This document shows positions 1 to 7,347 of a DNA stretch of 14,676 nucleotides, one piece after another (within the stretch, counting starts at the first letter, position 1; every line of letters starts with the position of its first letter). Source of the stretch: UBA6183 sp964603255 (GTDB lineage Bacteria; Bacteroidota; Bacteroidia; UKL13-3); assembly GCA_964603255.1 (NCBI GenBank), contig CAZRVA010000060.1:1-14676 (forward strand). The letters are read 5' to 3'. The notes beneath the pieces are model-generated. The model saw only the letters and a program-made list of their open reading frames with translations, did not search any database and was not told where the DNA came from. Position numbers and translations under genes: made by a program.

Positions 1-57
1 GCGATGACGCAAAAGATCAGCGAAATACCCGGCCCCATGGGAACACACAGGAAATAA
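1..57 (+). CDS. Possible 3' end of an unidentified gene (partial)
   Basis: The first bases are open on the plus strand in two frames. One frame reads a short peptide ending GPMGTHRK and stops at TAA 55-57. Another ends at TGA 63-65 with a peptide ending NTQEIII. A strong hairpin terminator follows at 91-120, which fits a plus-strand gene ending here, but the minus strand is also open over the same bases. Too little sequence is present to name a family or to be sure of the frame, so this call is weak. Confidence 0.25.
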   Translation, partial: AMTQKISEIPGPMGTHRK

Positions 58-90
58 TAATCTGACCTATATTGATTATTTAAATGCAAA

Positions 91-120
91 AAAAAACACC
101 AAACATTGTTGGTGTTTTTT
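91..120. terminator. Bidirectional intrinsic terminator
   Basis: This is a perfect 12-bp inverted repeat. The left arm AAAAAACACCAA (91-102) pairs with TTGGTGTTTTTT (109-120) around the 6-base loop ACATTG. The A/T ends give a U-tract on either strand, so the hairpin can end transcripts from both sides. On the minus strand it lies immediately downstream of the tRNA-Arg gene, and on the plus strand it would terminate the gene entering from the left. Confidence 0.85.
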
Positions 121-121
121 G

Positions 122-195
122 TAGCCCAACCAGGATTCGAACCTGGGACCTACGGTTTAGAAAACCGGTGCTCTATCCAGCTGAGCTATTGAGCC
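122..195 (-). tRNA. tRNA-Arg, anticodon TCT
   Basis: The minus strand folds as a 74-nt cloverleaf. The acceptor stem is GGCTCAA with TTGGGCT, which contains a G1-U72 wobble and a U4-G69 wobble. The D stem is GCTC/GAGC, the anticodon loop is TTTCTAA with anticodon TCT (reads AGA), and the T arm is CCAGG-TTCGAAT-CCTGG. The discriminator base is A. CCA is not encoded, since the next bases are C then an A run, so it must be added after transcription. The first anticodon-stem pair is a C-U mismatch (CCGGT against ACCGT). The terminator at 91-120 lies directly downstream. Confidence 0.95.
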
Positions 196-200
196 GTTTT

Positions 201-226
201 GTTAAGAGTTTGTATTAAACTTTAAC
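201..226. repeat. Imperfect palindrome between tRNA-Arg and dnaG
   Basis: The left arm GTTAAGAGTTT (201-211) is the reverse complement of AAACTTTAAC (217-226) apart from one extra G, with the loop GTATT between them. It lies five bases upstream of the tRNA 5' end and about 70 bases before dnaG, in the divergent promoter region. It could be an operator or a chance AT-rich palindrome. No convincing TTG-N19-TAnnTTTG promoter was found around it on either strand. Confidence 0.3.
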
Positions 227-297
227 GGGATGCAAACGTACATTATTTTAGGTTTTAATGCAAATATTTTTCTTAAATTTACGCCACATTTTATTAT

Positions 298-2235
298 ATG
301 ATACCTCGTACAAAAATAGATGAAATAGTTGATGCTGCTCGTGTTGAGGAAGTTGTTGGTGAATATGTGAACTTAAAAAAGCGGGGTGCTAATTTAACAG
401 GCCTTTGTCCTTTTCATCAGGAGAAGTCTCCATCTTTTAGTGTATCGCCAAGTAAGGGAATTTATAAGTGTTTTGGTTGCGGCAAGGCGGGTAACTCTGT
501 TAACTTTATAATGGAGATTGAGCAACTTAACTATATAGATGCACTTAAACATTTAGCAGAAAAGTATAGGATTGAGTGGCCGCAACAAGAGGTTTCGCCT
601 GAGCAATTGATTGAAGAGAAACGCAGAACGAGTGAGCGTGAAAGTTTACAGATAGTAAACAATTTTGCAGAGCGTTATTTTGCGGAGTTGCTACTGAATG
701 ATGAGGAGGGGAGAACAGTTGGCTTAAGTTATTTTGAGGAGCGTGGTTTTAGACCTGAGACGATAGAGAAATTTAAGCTTGGATATGCTAAAGAGAGTTG
801 GGATCACTTAACCAATGCTGCTAAAGAAGGCGGATATAATTTGGACCTCTTAAAACTTGGTGGATTAATAAAAGAAAACGATCAGGGAAGGATTTATGAT
901 GCTTATAGAAACAGGGTTATCTTTCCGATACACTCAATTAGTGGAAAGCCGATTGCTTTTGCCGGAAGGTATTTAATTAAAGATCCTAAGAGCCCGAAAT
1001 ATGTTAACTCGCCAGAGACACCTTTATACCATAAAAGTAATGAGCTTTATGGTTTGTTTTTTGCGAAGCAGGCCATTAGTAAAAACTCATTAGTTTATTT
1101 GGTTGAGGGATACACTGATGTAATTAGTTTACACCAGGCGGGTATAGAGAATGTTGTTGCATCATCGGGTACATCGTTAACTGAAGGACAGACTAAGTTA
1201 ATTAAGCGTTTTACTGATAACGTTTGTGTTCTTTATGATGGTGATGCTGCAGGTATAAAAGCATCGCTCAGGGGAACTGATATGTTGCTTGAAGCGGGCT
1301 TGAATGTTAAGATTGTTCTTTTCCCGGATGGTGAAGATCCTGATAGTTATTGCAAGCGAGTGGGCCCTATGGCATTTAGTGCTTTTTTGGAGGAAAATAG
1401 ACAGGATTTTATTTTATTTAAAACGAATTTATTAATTAATGATGCAGGCAATGACCCAGTAAAGCGTGCGGAGTTAATAAAAGATATTGTTGGTACCATC
1501 AGTAGAATTCCTGATGCATTTAAGCGAAGTACTTTTTTAAGGGAAACTTCGATTTTGCTGAAGGTTGATGAACAATTGCTAATAAGTGAAGCGAATAGAT
1601 TAGTTAGAAGTAACACACAAAAGCAATCTCCTGTTATTGAGCAAGAGCCAATGCAAACCTTGTCTGAACAAGAAATGCTGATTGAGTCTGTTCAAGATTT
1701 GCATCAGCAAGATGTTCAAGAAAAAGATTTGATTAGGGTTTTGTTGAGTTATGGAGATAAACCTTATAGCGAGGATTATGCTTCGGTAGCATTGTTTATT
1801 TTACACGAGATTGTCCAAGAAGATATTGAAGTTCAACATCCAATTGTTGCAAATATTTTAACAGAAGTTCATGAGCAGATAGCAAGTGATGCATTAAATT
1901 TAAATTACTTTTTAAGGCATGAAGATCCATTGGTAACTGCTTTTGTTGCTGATATTATGTCTAAAGATTTTGAGGTTAGTCCTAATTGGGAGAAGAAGTA
2001 TGATGTGTTTATAGACCCTGTTGGATACAACTTTAAAGAAGATGTAGACTCTGCTTTGCTGAGATTAAAAATTAAGCATGTGGAGAAATTAATGAAGCAT
2101 AATCAAGAGGAATTAGAGAAGTTTGAATTAGCCAAAGATGAAGAGCAGGTTGAAATACATGTTCAGGTTCACATGCATTTAACACAAAAGAGATATGAGT
2201 TGACAAGAAAAATAGAAACTACCATAACCCGATAA
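298..2235 (+). CDS. dnaG: DNA primase DnaG
   Basis: This is the replicative primase, which makes RNA primers on single-stranded template and works with the DnaB helicase at the fork. The CHC2 zinc finger is intact with C37, H40, C58 and C61 (CPFH and CFGC). The RNA-polymerase core and TOPRIM fold follow. The acidic metal-binding residues are all visible: E270 in VEGYTD, D314 and D316 in YDGDAAG, and D347 and D349 in EDPD. Residues from about 440 to 645 are poorly conserved, and the extreme end is charged and helical (KHNQEELEKFELAKDEEQ), as expected for the helicase-interacting C-terminal region. At 645 aa it is longer than the E. coli enzyme, as I recall is usual for Bacteroidota. The ATG at 298 gives the normal N-terminus, and no Shine-Dalgarno sequence is visible. 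A weak TAAATTTA box lies at 274-281 without a good -33 partner. It is divergent from the tRNA and followed after 48 bases by a giant surface-protein gene. Confidence 0.97.
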   Translation: MIPRTKIDEIVDAARVEEVVGEYVNLKKRGANLTGLCPFHQEKSPSFSVSPSKGIYKCFGCGKAGNSVNFIMEIEQLNYIDALKHLAEKYRIEWPQQEVSPEQLIEEKRRTSERESLQIVNNFAERYFAELLLNDEEGRTVGLSYFEERGFRPETIEKFKLGYAKESWDHLTNAAKEGGYNLDLLKLGGLIKENDQGRIYDAYRNRVIFPIHSISGKPIAFAGRYLIKDPKSPKYVNSPETPLYHKSNELYGLFFAKQAISKNSLVYLVEGYTDVISLHQAGIENVVASSGTSLTEGQTKLIKRFTDNVCVLYDGDAAGIKASLRGTDMLLEAGLNVKIVLFPDGEDPDSYCKRVGPMAFSAFLEENRQDFILFKTNLLINDAGNDPVKRAELIKDIVGTISRIPDAFKRSTFLRETSILLKVDEQLLISEANRLVRSNTQKQSPVIEQEPMQTLSEQEMLIESVQDLHQQDVQEKDLIRVLLSYGDKPYSEDYASVALFILHEIVQEDIEVQHPIVANILTEVHEQIASDALNLNYFLRHEDPLVTAFVADIMSKDFEVSPNWEKKYDVFIDPVGYNFKEDVDSALLRLKIKHVEKLMKHNQEELEKFELAKDEEQVEIHVQVHMHLTQKRYELTRKIETTITR

Positions 2236-2283
2236 TCTGTGCTTGTTTACAACCAATTTTTTCACTATTAAAAAAATTAAAGG

Positions 2284-5200
2284 TTGAGATTTTTTGTTTT
2301 AGTTTTAATTCTTCTCTCAGGTGTAGCTAGTGCGCAACCTGTTGCTGATTTTACTGCTTCTGTAAGGTCTGGTTGTAGTCCATTGAGTGTACAGTTTACT
2401 GATTTATCTTCAGGTATTCCAACATCATTTTCATGGAGTTTTGGCAATGGTAATATATCAACGTTTCAGCACCCATCAGCGATTTATATTGTTCCTGGAA
2501 TTTATCACGTAACACTTACCGTATCAAATGCACTGGGTAGCGATGTTGAGGTGAAATCGGGGTTTATTACCGTATTTAATTCTCCTGTTGTTGATTTTAC
2601 AACCAATGTAACAGGTGGCTGTGTTCCATTAACCACTCCCTTTAATAACACTACAACTATAGGCTCAGCACCAATAAGGACATGGTTATGGGATTTTGGT
2701 GATGGAAGTATAGGATCAACACAAAGCCCAACGCACACTTATACAATAGGTGGACCTAAAACAATTTCGTTAACAGCAACAGATACCAATGGGTGCTTTG
2801 CAACTGTAACAAAAAATGCTTTGCTTAGTCCTACACAGAGCCACACAGCAGATTTTACATTTAATAGTCCATTGGTGTGCAAAGGCCCATCAACACAAAC
2901 CTTTACACCAACTGTTAATCCGCATGCATCAAATTATTCTTACGAATGGAGTACAAGTAATGGTTTAACATCAACCCAAACCACTCCATCATTTACCATT
3001 AACAGTGCAGGTGTTTATGGAATCAATCTAAAAGTTACCGCACCATCTGGTTGTGCTGCATATGTAAATAAAAACAATGCTGTTTTTGTTGTTAATCCTC
3101 AGGCTGCATTTGATTTACCTATTGCTCCTTATTGTAGTGGTCAGCAATTTCATTTTACGAACAAATCGTTGCCAGATACCTCTGTTACTAATTACAGATG
3201 GAGTATAAATAATGCTAATTTTAACAGTAATAAAGACTTAATAACGACTCTAGCGCAAGGTAGTTATACGATAAAATTAGTAACAGATGTTAATGGTTGT
3301 AGAGACAGTATTTCAAAAAATTTGAATGTAAATCCTAAGCCTACTGCTCTATTTAACAAGCAGCCTTCAAGTATTTGTTTTGTACCTGTTGATGTTATGT
3401 TTAACTCTCTGTCTACCGGTATTGGACTAACCCATAGCTGGACATTTGGTAATGGCGATGAATCAACCCAAATGACTGATACAGTAACGTACAATAATCT
3501 TGTTGATTACAATGTTAGGCTTTTAGTGACAGATGTAAATGGTTGTAGAGACAGTATTGAGCAATTATTGAATGTTGTAACACCCGTTGCTCAAATCAAC
3601 GGTCATAATGTTAAAAGAGGTTGTAAACCTTATCAAAGCAATTTTAGTGTAATTAATGCTTTAGATTTTAATTCATTTGTATGGGTGTATGGATTAGATA
3701 CAATAGGAAACACAAGTTCATTTAATCACGCATTTACAACAACAGGAAGGCATGTTGTAAAGCTAATTGCCCAAACCACATCAGGTTGTAGGTATGAAAC
3801 TTTTGATACTATCTGGGTTGGAGATACCGTTACTTTCGACTTTACTGCAGATAAATTTAATGGATGTTATTCGCAGATAAATCCAGTAAGTTTTACCTTA
3901 ACTGAAAATTCTGGTTTGTCTGATTTGGTTTTTAATTGGTATTGGAAGAATGGAACAGCAGGTGAAAAAAATCCTGTAATAAATTTCACAGATACAGGAT
4001 CGTATAATATTAGGGCAGTAGTTAGTCACTATGGCTGTGAGAGTCATATTGAAAAGTTTAGCTATATCAATATTTTTCCTGCATTAGCGAGAATGGTTTC
4101 ACCTATAGTTAGTTGCAGTAGAGACTCTGTTAATTTTGATGGATCAAACTCTGCTGGTGCAAATAGATATAAATGGTATTTTGGTGATGGCGATTCTGCT
4201 AATGTTGTTGTAACAAAACATTTTTATAATGTGGCGGGTAATTACCCTGTAGTTTTGATTGCAAGCGATACTACAACAAATTGTGTGGATACAGCTTCGT
4301 TTGATTTATTTATTCCGGAGCTACCTAATTTAAGTTTTGTAGTTTCCGATACATTAGGCTGTAGTCCGCTGAAGGTTGGCTTAACAAATAACACAATAGT
4401 TGGACCTTTAACCTCTGCAATTGTGAATACGAGTTGGCAATTTACCAGTGGCGAAATTTCAGACGGTTTAACTACAACTGATACATTAGTTTCTTATGGT
4501 TGGAGAGGTTTAACCATGAGCATTACTGATGACAGAGGTTGTACCTTTTCTGTATACAGAGACTCAGTTGTTCAGGTTCCTGGTTTTGATAGTAGGGTAT
4601 ACTTCGATCGTTTAGGTGGTTGTACACCCTTATCAGTAACTGGCTATGATAGTACTGTAACAGATTACCCAATTATTAGTAGAAAGTGGCTTTGGACACC
4701 AGTTGATTCTGTCATAACGGATACTGTTAATTACTCTTCATTTATATTTTATCAACCACAAACCGCACAAGTTGATGGCTACAAAGTACAGGTTATAGTT
4801 AAGGATACTTTGGGTTGTGAGTTTGTATCGGAGCAAAAAATAGTACCTTCAAACCCTACAGCTGACGTTGGGTTGATTAAAAATGTAACATGTGGGTCAA
4901 CACAAATTACCAGCTATGTTGATACTGCTTTAACTAAAATATTTTTGCCTGCCAACATTGTTTGGAATATCGGATCATTTAGCAGAGTAGGATCTACAAT
5001 TAACAGAATTTATACAGAGGAAGATAGTACATTTTTATATGAAGTAACTGTAACTGATGCTAACGGCTGTGTGGTAACCGCAGATACATCTGTTGCTGTA
5101 AAAAATAAAAAACCAATGGCTGCATTTTATGCAGACCCACGACAGCGTGCATGTTATTTTCCTGTGTTACCAATTCAGTTATTTGACACTTCGGTTGTTG

Positions 5201-7284
5201 GCTCAAGTGGGATAAAATCAAGACTATGGCGTTTTGCATCTAACAGTAGTAATCAAGTTAGTCCTATTTTTACGATAACATTTCCAGGAAAATACAATGT
5301 AAGTTTAACCATTACAGACAGTGCAGGTTGTGTTGATTCTTTAATTATGCCCGACTATATAGATTTGGGTGGGCCAAGGGGGGCTTATAATTATGGACCT
5401 AAAAAAGGTTGTAAACCGCTTGCTGTTGAGTTTCAGGTTTCATCACCCAATGCAAAGTATCTGATATGGGATCACGGAAACGGATTAGTTGATACCATGG
5501 AAACTGCTACAGATACATATATCTATAAAGATGCAGGAGTGTATTATCCGCGACTAACACTTTATGATAGTAGCGGTGTATGTGCTTATTCGTTTGATGC
5601 GATTGACTCTATTATTGTATACGATACTCCCGAACCAGACTTTGTTACCGACACTACTAAAATTTGTTTCAACACATCACTAACCTTTGAAAATATAACT
5701 CCAAACAAGGACGCTGTAACAGCTTGGAAGTGGCGATTTAATAACGAGGAGCTGAATGGGGAAGGGCCGATAACAAAAAAGTTTACAACTGCAGGACGAT
5801 ATAACATCTCACTAATTGCCATAGATTCAAACGGATGTTCTGATACCATTGTTAAGACTGATACTTTAATTGTATATAATGATGTAATTGCTCCAGCAAC
5901 GCCAATTGTTCATAGAGCAACTGTTATAGATAATACCTCTAATTTGTTTGTGTTTAATGCTTCGAAGGAAGAAGATTTTTATAAGTATCGTGTATTTTAT
6001 AACTATTTGGGTTCATCACCGCAATCTTCATTAGATGTGCTAAATGTAGACGACACATTTTATTTAGAAACAGGAATCAATACGCTGGATAACCATTATT
6101 CTTACGCGGTTCAAGCAACAGATATTTGTGGGAACACAAGCCCGGTATCGCCAACAAATACTACAGTTGAGTTGAAAACTTGGCCTATTGATAATGCCAT
6201 AAAATTGGCTTGGACTCCATACAAAGGTTTTGGTGCGATAAGGCGTTATGAAATTTGGCGTAATAATCCAGACTCGGGTAGTACGTTCTATTTAATTAAG
6301 AATGTATCGAGTGGTACAATTCAATATATTGATACATCTATATCGTGCTTTACTAATTATTACTATAAAATAAAAACTGTTGCGCAAGATGCAGATACAA
6401 CCAAATACAGTTGGAGTGATACAAGCGGTGCCACACCGGTATACATAAGTAGTTTGCCGGGTACAAGTATAGTTAGAGCAACTGTTTTAAATGATAGAGT
6501 TGTTTTGTTGCAATGGCGTAAACAATCTTATGAAGTTAGCTTTAAATATTTAATTTATCGTATGCGCGATGATGAGTTATTGGCAAATTTTTATGAGGAG
6601 GTTTCAGATACTTTTTTTGTTGATGAAAATGTAGAAGTTGATGAGCACAGTTATTCTTATTTCGTTTATTTAAAGGATGCTTGCGGTGGTATTAGTTTAA
6701 TAAGTAATGAAGCAAAAACCATATTACTAACGGTTGATTTGATTAAAAATGACCGTGGTATGTATGATCCAATTCTAAATCATACCAAATACATCAATTG
6801 GCAAAATGGTGTAAAGAACTATGAGTTATTATTTTTCTACGACTCACTTGGTGCTTACAGTAAAATAGCAACACAATCATCAACAGATACGGTATATATA
6901 CATCAGTATTTAACTTTAGGTCAGCGTAATTATTGTTATGCAGTTATCGCTTCAGAACAAGATGGTAATTTAAGTAGCAGTCAATCAAATATTACTTGTG
7001 TTGGAACAGAACCTAGGGTTTATGTACCAAATGTATTTACTTTAAATGGTGATGCCATTAACGACAAACTTGTTGTAGGAGGATTATTTATTGAGTCGTT
7101 CAATATGAAAATTTTTGATAGGTGGGGAACTCTTGTACATGAGAGTAGCGACAGAAACAATGCTTGGGATGGTAACTTTGAAGGAAAACCAATGCCATCA
7201 GGTGTTTATGTTTATACCATTGACGTTATTGGTAGAAGTAAACAAAAAGTTTCATTAACAGGGAGTGTAACTTTAATCAGATAA
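2284..7284 (+). CDS. Giant secreted PKD-repeat protein with T9SS (type B) C-terminal sorting domain, copy 1
   Basis: This is a predicted cell-surface or secreted multidomain protein of 1666 aa, probably an adhesin or filament-like protein; its exact function is unknown. Residues 1-17 form a Sec signal peptide ending SA|QP. About 14 PKD-like Ig-fold repeats of 77-88 aa span roughly 20-1197, with the best signatures WSFGNG (51), WDFGDG (136), WTFGNG (386) and WYFGDG (631). Repeats 2-14 each carry one Cys near the start and one near the end. About four fibronectin-III-like units cover 1200-1575. Residues 1578-1666 match the gliding-motility CHU_C sorting domain (VPNVFTLNGDAIND, IFDRWG, AWDG, PSGVYVY, ending TLIR), which directs export through the type IX system. 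The start is TTG: a stop codon (TAA 2278-2280) lies just upstream in frame and the first in-frame ATG is near codon 372, so only TTG keeps the signal peptide. No promoter or terminator is evident between it and dnaG. It is a paralogue of the next gene. Confidence 0.93.
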   Translation: MRFFVLVLILLSGVASAQPVADFTASVRSGCSPLSVQFTDLSSGIPTSFSWSFGNGNISTFQHPSAIYIVPGIYHVTLTVSNALGSDVEVKSGFITVFNSPVVDFTTNVTGGCVPLTTPFNNTTTIGSAPIRTWLWDFGDGSIGSTQSPTHTYTIGGPKTISLTATDTNGCFATVTKNALLSPTQSHTADFTFNSPLVCKGPSTQTFTPTVNPHASNYSYEWSTSNGLTSTQTTPSFTINSAGVYGINLKVTAPSGCAAYVNKNNAVFVVNPQAAFDLPIAPYCSGQQFHFTNKSLPDTSVTNYRWSINNANFNSNKDLITTLAQGSYTIKLVTDVNGCRDSISKNLNVNPKPTALFNKQPSSICFVPVDVMFNSLSTGIGLTHSWTFGNGDESTQMTDTVTYNNLVDYNVRLLVTDVNGCRDSIEQLLNVVTPVAQINGHNVKRGCKPYQSNFSVINALDFNSFVWVYGLDTIGNTSSFNHAFTTTGRHVVKLIAQTTSGCRYETFDTIWVGDTVTFDFTADKFNGCYSQINPVSFTLTENSGLSDLVFNWYWKNGTAGEKNPVINFTDTGSYNIRAVVSHYGCESHIEKFSYINIFPALARMVSPIVSCSRDSVNFDGSNSAGANRYKWYFGDGDSANVVVTKHFYNVAGNYPVVLIASDTTTNCVDTASFDLFIPELPNLSFVVSDTLGCSPLKVGLTNNTIVGPLTSAIVNTSWQFTSGEISDGLTTTDTLVSYGWRGLTMSITDDRGCTFSVYRDSVVQVPGFDSRVYFDRLGGCTPLSVTGYDSTVTDYPIISRKWLWTPVDSVITDTVNYSSFIFYQPQTAQVDGYKVQVIVKDTLGCEFVSEQKIVPSNPTADVGLIKNVTCGSTQITSYVDTALTKIFLPANIVWNIGSFSRVGSTINRIYTEEDSTFLYEVTVTDANGCVVTADTSVAVKNKKPMAAFYADPRQRACYFPVLPIQLFDTSVVGSSGIKSRLWRFASNSSNQVSPIFTITFPGKYNVSLTITDSAGCVDSLIMPDYIDLGGPRGAYNYGPKKGCKPLAVEFQVSSPNAKYLIWDHGNGLVDTMETATDTYIYKDAGVYYPRLTLYDSSGVCAYSFDAIDSIIVYDTPEPDFVTDTTKICFNTSLTFENITPNKDAVTAWKWRFNNEELNGEGPITKKFTTAGRYNISLIAIDSNGCSDTIVKTDTLIVYNDVIAPATPIVHRATVIDNTSNLFVFNASKEEDFYKYRVFYNYLGSSPQSSLDVLNVDDTFYLETGINTLDNHYSYAVQATDICGNTSPVSPTNTTVELKTWPIDNAIKLAWTPYKGFGAIRRYEIWRNNPDSGSTFYLIKNVSSGTIQYIDTSISCFTNYYYKIKTVAQDADTTKYSWSDTSGATPVYISSLPGTSIVRATVLNDRVVLLQWRKQSYEVSFKYLIYRMRDDELLANFYEEVSDTFFVDENVEVDEHSYSYFVYLKDACGGISLISNEAKTILLTVDLIKNDRGMYDPILNHTKYINWQNGVKNYELLFFYDSLGAYSKIATQSSTDTVYIHQYLTLGQRNYCYAVIASEQDGNLSSSQSNITCVGTEPRVYVPNVFTLNGDAINDKLVVGGLFIESFNMKIFDRWGTLVHESSDRNNAWDGNFEGKPMPSGVYVYTIDVIGRSKQKVSLTGSVTLIR
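3283..3312 (+). repeat. 30-nt direct repeat inside the first giant gene, unit 1
   Basis: This stretch encodes TDVNGCRDSI at the end of PKD repeat 4. It recurs with a single mismatch at 3529-3558, exactly 246 bases (82 codons) later, at the end of PKD repeat 5. A related copy lies in the second giant gene at 8605-8634. The low divergence at DNA level compared with the rest of the repeats suggests recent exchange between repeats or strong constraint. Confidence 0.8.
3529..3558 (+). repeat. 30-nt direct repeat inside the first giant gene, unit 2
   Basis: This is the second copy of the unit at 3283-3312, with one base different (T to A, silent in the Val codon). It again encodes TDVNGCRDSI, at the end of PKD repeat 5. 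Confidence 0.8.
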
Positions 7285-7295
7285 AGAGATATTAA

Positions 7296-7335
7296 CGAAG
7301 TTTATTGTTAAAAAAGATATTATGATTTAACTTCG
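7296..7335 (+). promoter_or_regulatory. Possible promoter overlapping an inverted repeat upstream of the second giant gene
   Basis: TTG at 7305-7307 and TAACTTCG at 7328-7335 are separated by 20 bases. This fits the Bacteroidota consensus TTG-N19/21-TAnnTTTG with one mismatch in the -7 box, and would place the transcript start just before the ATG at 7348. The same stretch holds the inverted repeat CGAAGTT (7296-7302) and AACTTCG (7329-7335), whose right arm overlaps the -7 box. There is no U-tract, so it is not an obvious terminator for the first giant gene. Confidence 0.3.
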
Positions 7336-7347
7336 TGTGTAGTCCTA

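Noticed and set aside
1347..1616. Minus-strand open frame of 89 codons within dnaG
   Set aside because: It is a shadow of conserved primase coding sequence with no support of its own.
2236..2283. A promoter for the first giant gene (TTG 2243-2245 with TATTAAAA 2266-2273)
   Set aside because: The spacing is suitable but the -7 box lacks the TTTG half, so it does not meet the consensus. Read-through from dnaG is equally possible.
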